This document shows, in pieces, positions 61,864 through 64,000 of a DNA stretch of 64,000 nt. Each line of letters begins with the position of its first letter. The first letter of the stretch is position 1. Origin of the DNA: Daldinia sp. FL1419 (taxonomy: Eukaryota; Ascomycota; Sordariomycetes; Xylariales; Hypoxylaceae); the NCBI GenBank assembly GCA_025201765.1, contig MU623383.1, positions 186,001 through 250,000 on the forward strand, given 5' to 3'. The position numbers and the translations under genes are program-made. The notes below the pieces were generated by a model. That model had not been told where the DNA came from and ran no database searches. It saw nothing but the letters and a program-made list of their open reading frames with translations.

Positions 61864-61909
61864 GGGGATCTTGTAGGGGATCTTGTAGGGGATCTTGTAG
61901 GGGATCCGG
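61864..61909 (+). repeat. Tandem repeat, 12-bp unit (GGGGATCTTGTA), 3.5+ copies
   Basis: Three perfect GGGGATCTTGTA copies and a partial fourth, with a degenerate copy before them. In one frame it reads GDLV repeated, inside an open frame of about 103 codons (61774-62085) whose coding status is doubtful. It sits about 200 bp before the AT-rich border. Confidence 0.9.
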
Positions 61910-62089
61910 GGGGCCGCATAATCAAACGTGCACGTGCCATATTACTTAATAGAACCTTTGAATTCACCTGGCAAGCAGGCGTCAAAAAAGCTGGTGCATC
62001 CCTTACTAAGACATATAGAAACATGAAATGTTTAATTAGTGAAGGAATTATTGGATTGCGATATGTTGTTGTATTTAGTAAGTAAATAG

Positions 62090-64000
62090 AGTTATTTAGG
62101 AATTAGGAAATTTGTGGGTTAGCCCATTTTAAGTGGGGACCTGGGTTTAACCCTGGTATATATTTTAATTATATAATAAGTTAAATAGGTATTATAAAGT
62201 TCCTTCCTATTAATATATCTTTATAGAAATATTATATTAAAATTATTAGTTTTTTTAGACTGATTACTTTATAACTAGTTTGTTTTTAGGATTAATTAAT
62301 TTCATTTTATAATTATTAATTTAATATTTAATAATAAATATAATTTCCAAATAAAAAATTATTAAATTAATATAATATAATTATATAATTAAGATTATTT
62401 TATAAAACCTTATTAATGTTTATGGAACTAACTCTTCTAAATTTCTATAAGTTCTTTTTAGATATAATAAATTGGTATAATATGTTTATATAATAGATGT
62501 TATTCTGTAGAAACTTTATTAGCCTTTTTAAAACCAAAGCTCTTAGGTTTTTACAGTTCTTTTGAATATAAATAAGCCCTTAAGACTTATTTTTCTTATC
62601 TAATTAGCTTAAATTTATTATGGTTTTTTAAGAGTTTTTTTTATAGAACCTTTGTACGAATATATATAATTTTAATCCTTCTTTTAAATAAAACCTCCTA
62701 TAAAGTGTTATTATTTACAAACAGTCACATATACTTGTTCCTCTACCTAATTGTTTTATTTTTTTCCTTAGGATATAGTTATTTTGTATCTCATATTTCA
62801 TTTATACTTTTTGGTTTCTTATGGGGTAATTGAAGTGCAGGGTAAGGTATATTTTGTAGGAGTTATTAGAGTTTTTGTTTAATATATTAAACTGGAATAA
62901 TATAATTATATAATTAAAGTTACTTTGTAAAACTTTATTAGCCTTTATGGAGCTAATCCTTTTAAGGTTTCCATAGGTTCTTTTGGATATAAATAGGTCT
63001 TTGGGAGTTGTTTTTTTGCCTGATTAGTTTAAGTCCATTATAGTTCTTTAAGGATCATTTTTATAAAGTTTTATATGAATATATATGCTTTTTAATTTTT
63101 TTATTAAATATAACTTCCAATATGCGTTATTATTAACAAACAGTTACTTCTATTAGTTTGTTTATCTGATTATTTTGATATTTTTTTTATGATATAATTT
63201 ATGATGGGTTAGTTAAAATGTAGGGTAGGGTATATTCTTTAGGAGTTATTAAAACTTCTTTTTAATATATAAACCTTTAAGAGTTTATTTTTGTTTGATT
63301 AGATTAAATTCTATAGAATTATTATTTTTTCTTATAGTTTTTACAATAGTTTATGACTTTGTTTCCAGTTAAATATATTATTTATTTTATTTTTTAAGTG
63401 CTAGTAATTATTTTTATTAATTAGTTTTTTATTTGATTATTTTAATATTTTTTTTAGGATATAATTATTTTGTATTTAGGTAGTTATTAGAGCTTTTTTT
63501 TAATTATGGTTATTGTTTAATAGTATTAACTTTGAATTGGAGTTTCTGTTTAATAAATAGGCTTTTAAGACTTAATTCTCATTTGATTAAATTAAGCTAT
63601 TTAAGTATTATTTTTTATATAGTTTTTTACGATAGTTTATGATTTTTTTCCCTTATTAAATATATCGTTTTTTCCTCTTTTTAAGTGCCAGTTACTATTG
63701 CTAGCAGTTACTTTTATTAATTGTTTATTTGATTACTTTAATATTTTTTTTAAGATATAGTTACTTTGCATTTTTTATTAACTGAAGTGCAGGGCTGGGT
63801 ATATTTTGCAGGAGCTATTAAAGGTTTTGTTCAATATATAGGCCCTTAAGAGTTATTTTTTTTGTTTGATTAGGTAAAGTTCTTAAGTATAGAATTTTTA
63901 GTTTTTTTATAGAGCTTTATATGAAATATATGCTTTTTAGTCTTTTTGTAGAATATAACTTCTTTAGAGCATATTACTATTATTAAGTAATTATTTTTAT
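62090..64000. repeat. AT-rich block containing a degenerate tandem array of about 0.3-0.4 kb units
   Basis: From about 62.1 kb the sequence changes abruptly to extreme AT content with no gene. Related segments recur in the same order: AACTTTATTAGCC near 62508 and 62931; AAACAGT[CT]AC near 62718 and 63137; TTTAGGATATA or similar near 62768 and 63454; and a G-rich island GTGCAGGGTAAGGTATAT near 62836, 63219 and 63787, followed each time by GGAG[CT]TATTA. The pattern is of diverged repeats in which C-to-T changes on both strands have removed most G and C, as in repeat-induced point mutation. It continues past the window end. Confidence 0.82.

Noticed and set aside
62123..62160. GGGTTTAACCC near the AT-rich border as a tRNA-type B box
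   Set aside because: No matching acceptor stem, anticodon arm or convincing A box could be folded around it.
1..64000. CRISPR arrays, operons or prokaryotic mobile systems
   Set aside because: Genes are intron-bearing and separately spaced; no regularly spaced direct repeats with unique spacers were seen.

Overview
The window reads as nuclear DNA of a filamentous ascomycete (Pezizomycotina, most likely Sordariomycetes). The signs are short GT-AG introns with CTAAC-type branch sites, compact genes with long pyrimidine-rich leaders, a DUF6590-type protein, orthologues of Hrd1, fibrillarin and ribosomal protein L17, very large low-complexity proteins, an AT-rich block that looks RIP-degraded, and many short TACCTACC/TAGGTAGG repeats between genes. 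The lineage call below class level is an inference. Layout: 1-14.4 kb is a gene-poor stretch with microsatellites, a protein-like patch at 10.9-11.8 kb and one candidate minus-strand spliced or decayed gene at 12.1-12.9 kb next to a run of 31 A. 14.4-17.0 kb carries HRD1 (ERAD E3 ligase, four coding exons). 20.6-21.4 kb has an acidic uncharacterised protein. 21.4-30.7 kb is mostly non-coding, with decayed gene fragments and a poly-G/poly-C assembly gap at 28.4-28.6 kb. 30.7-32.4 kb and 36.35-37.7 kb hold a disordered proline-rich protein and a single-pass membrane protein; between them lies a 475-bp element with 47-bp perfect inverted repeats (Fot1/pogo-type MITE). 39.2-40.9 kb is a six-exon DUF6590 gene on the minus strand. 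43.9-46.1 kb is a large coiled-coil protein of unknown function. 50.75-53.24 kb is an F-box protein whose reading frame continues past an in-frame TAG for 57 more plausible codons. 54.96-57.58 kb is a divergent pair, RPL17 (minus) and fibrillarin/NOP1 (plus), sharing a 517-bp upstream region. 58.2-59.2 kb is an Arg/Asn-rich uncharacterised protein, followed upstream by a decayed gene to 60.9 kb. From about 62.1 kb to the end the sequence turns abruptly AT-rich and consists of a degenerate tandem array. The recognisable genes are housekeeping functions: ER protein quality control (Hrd1), ubiquitin targeting (F-box) and ribosome production (L17, fibrillarin). They do not form a cluster with one pathway, and no secondary-metabolite or CRISPR-like system was seen. 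The items most worth a second look are the F-box amber codon, the pogo-like MITE, the AT-rich tandem array with its sharp border, and the gene remnants outside the standard open frames.
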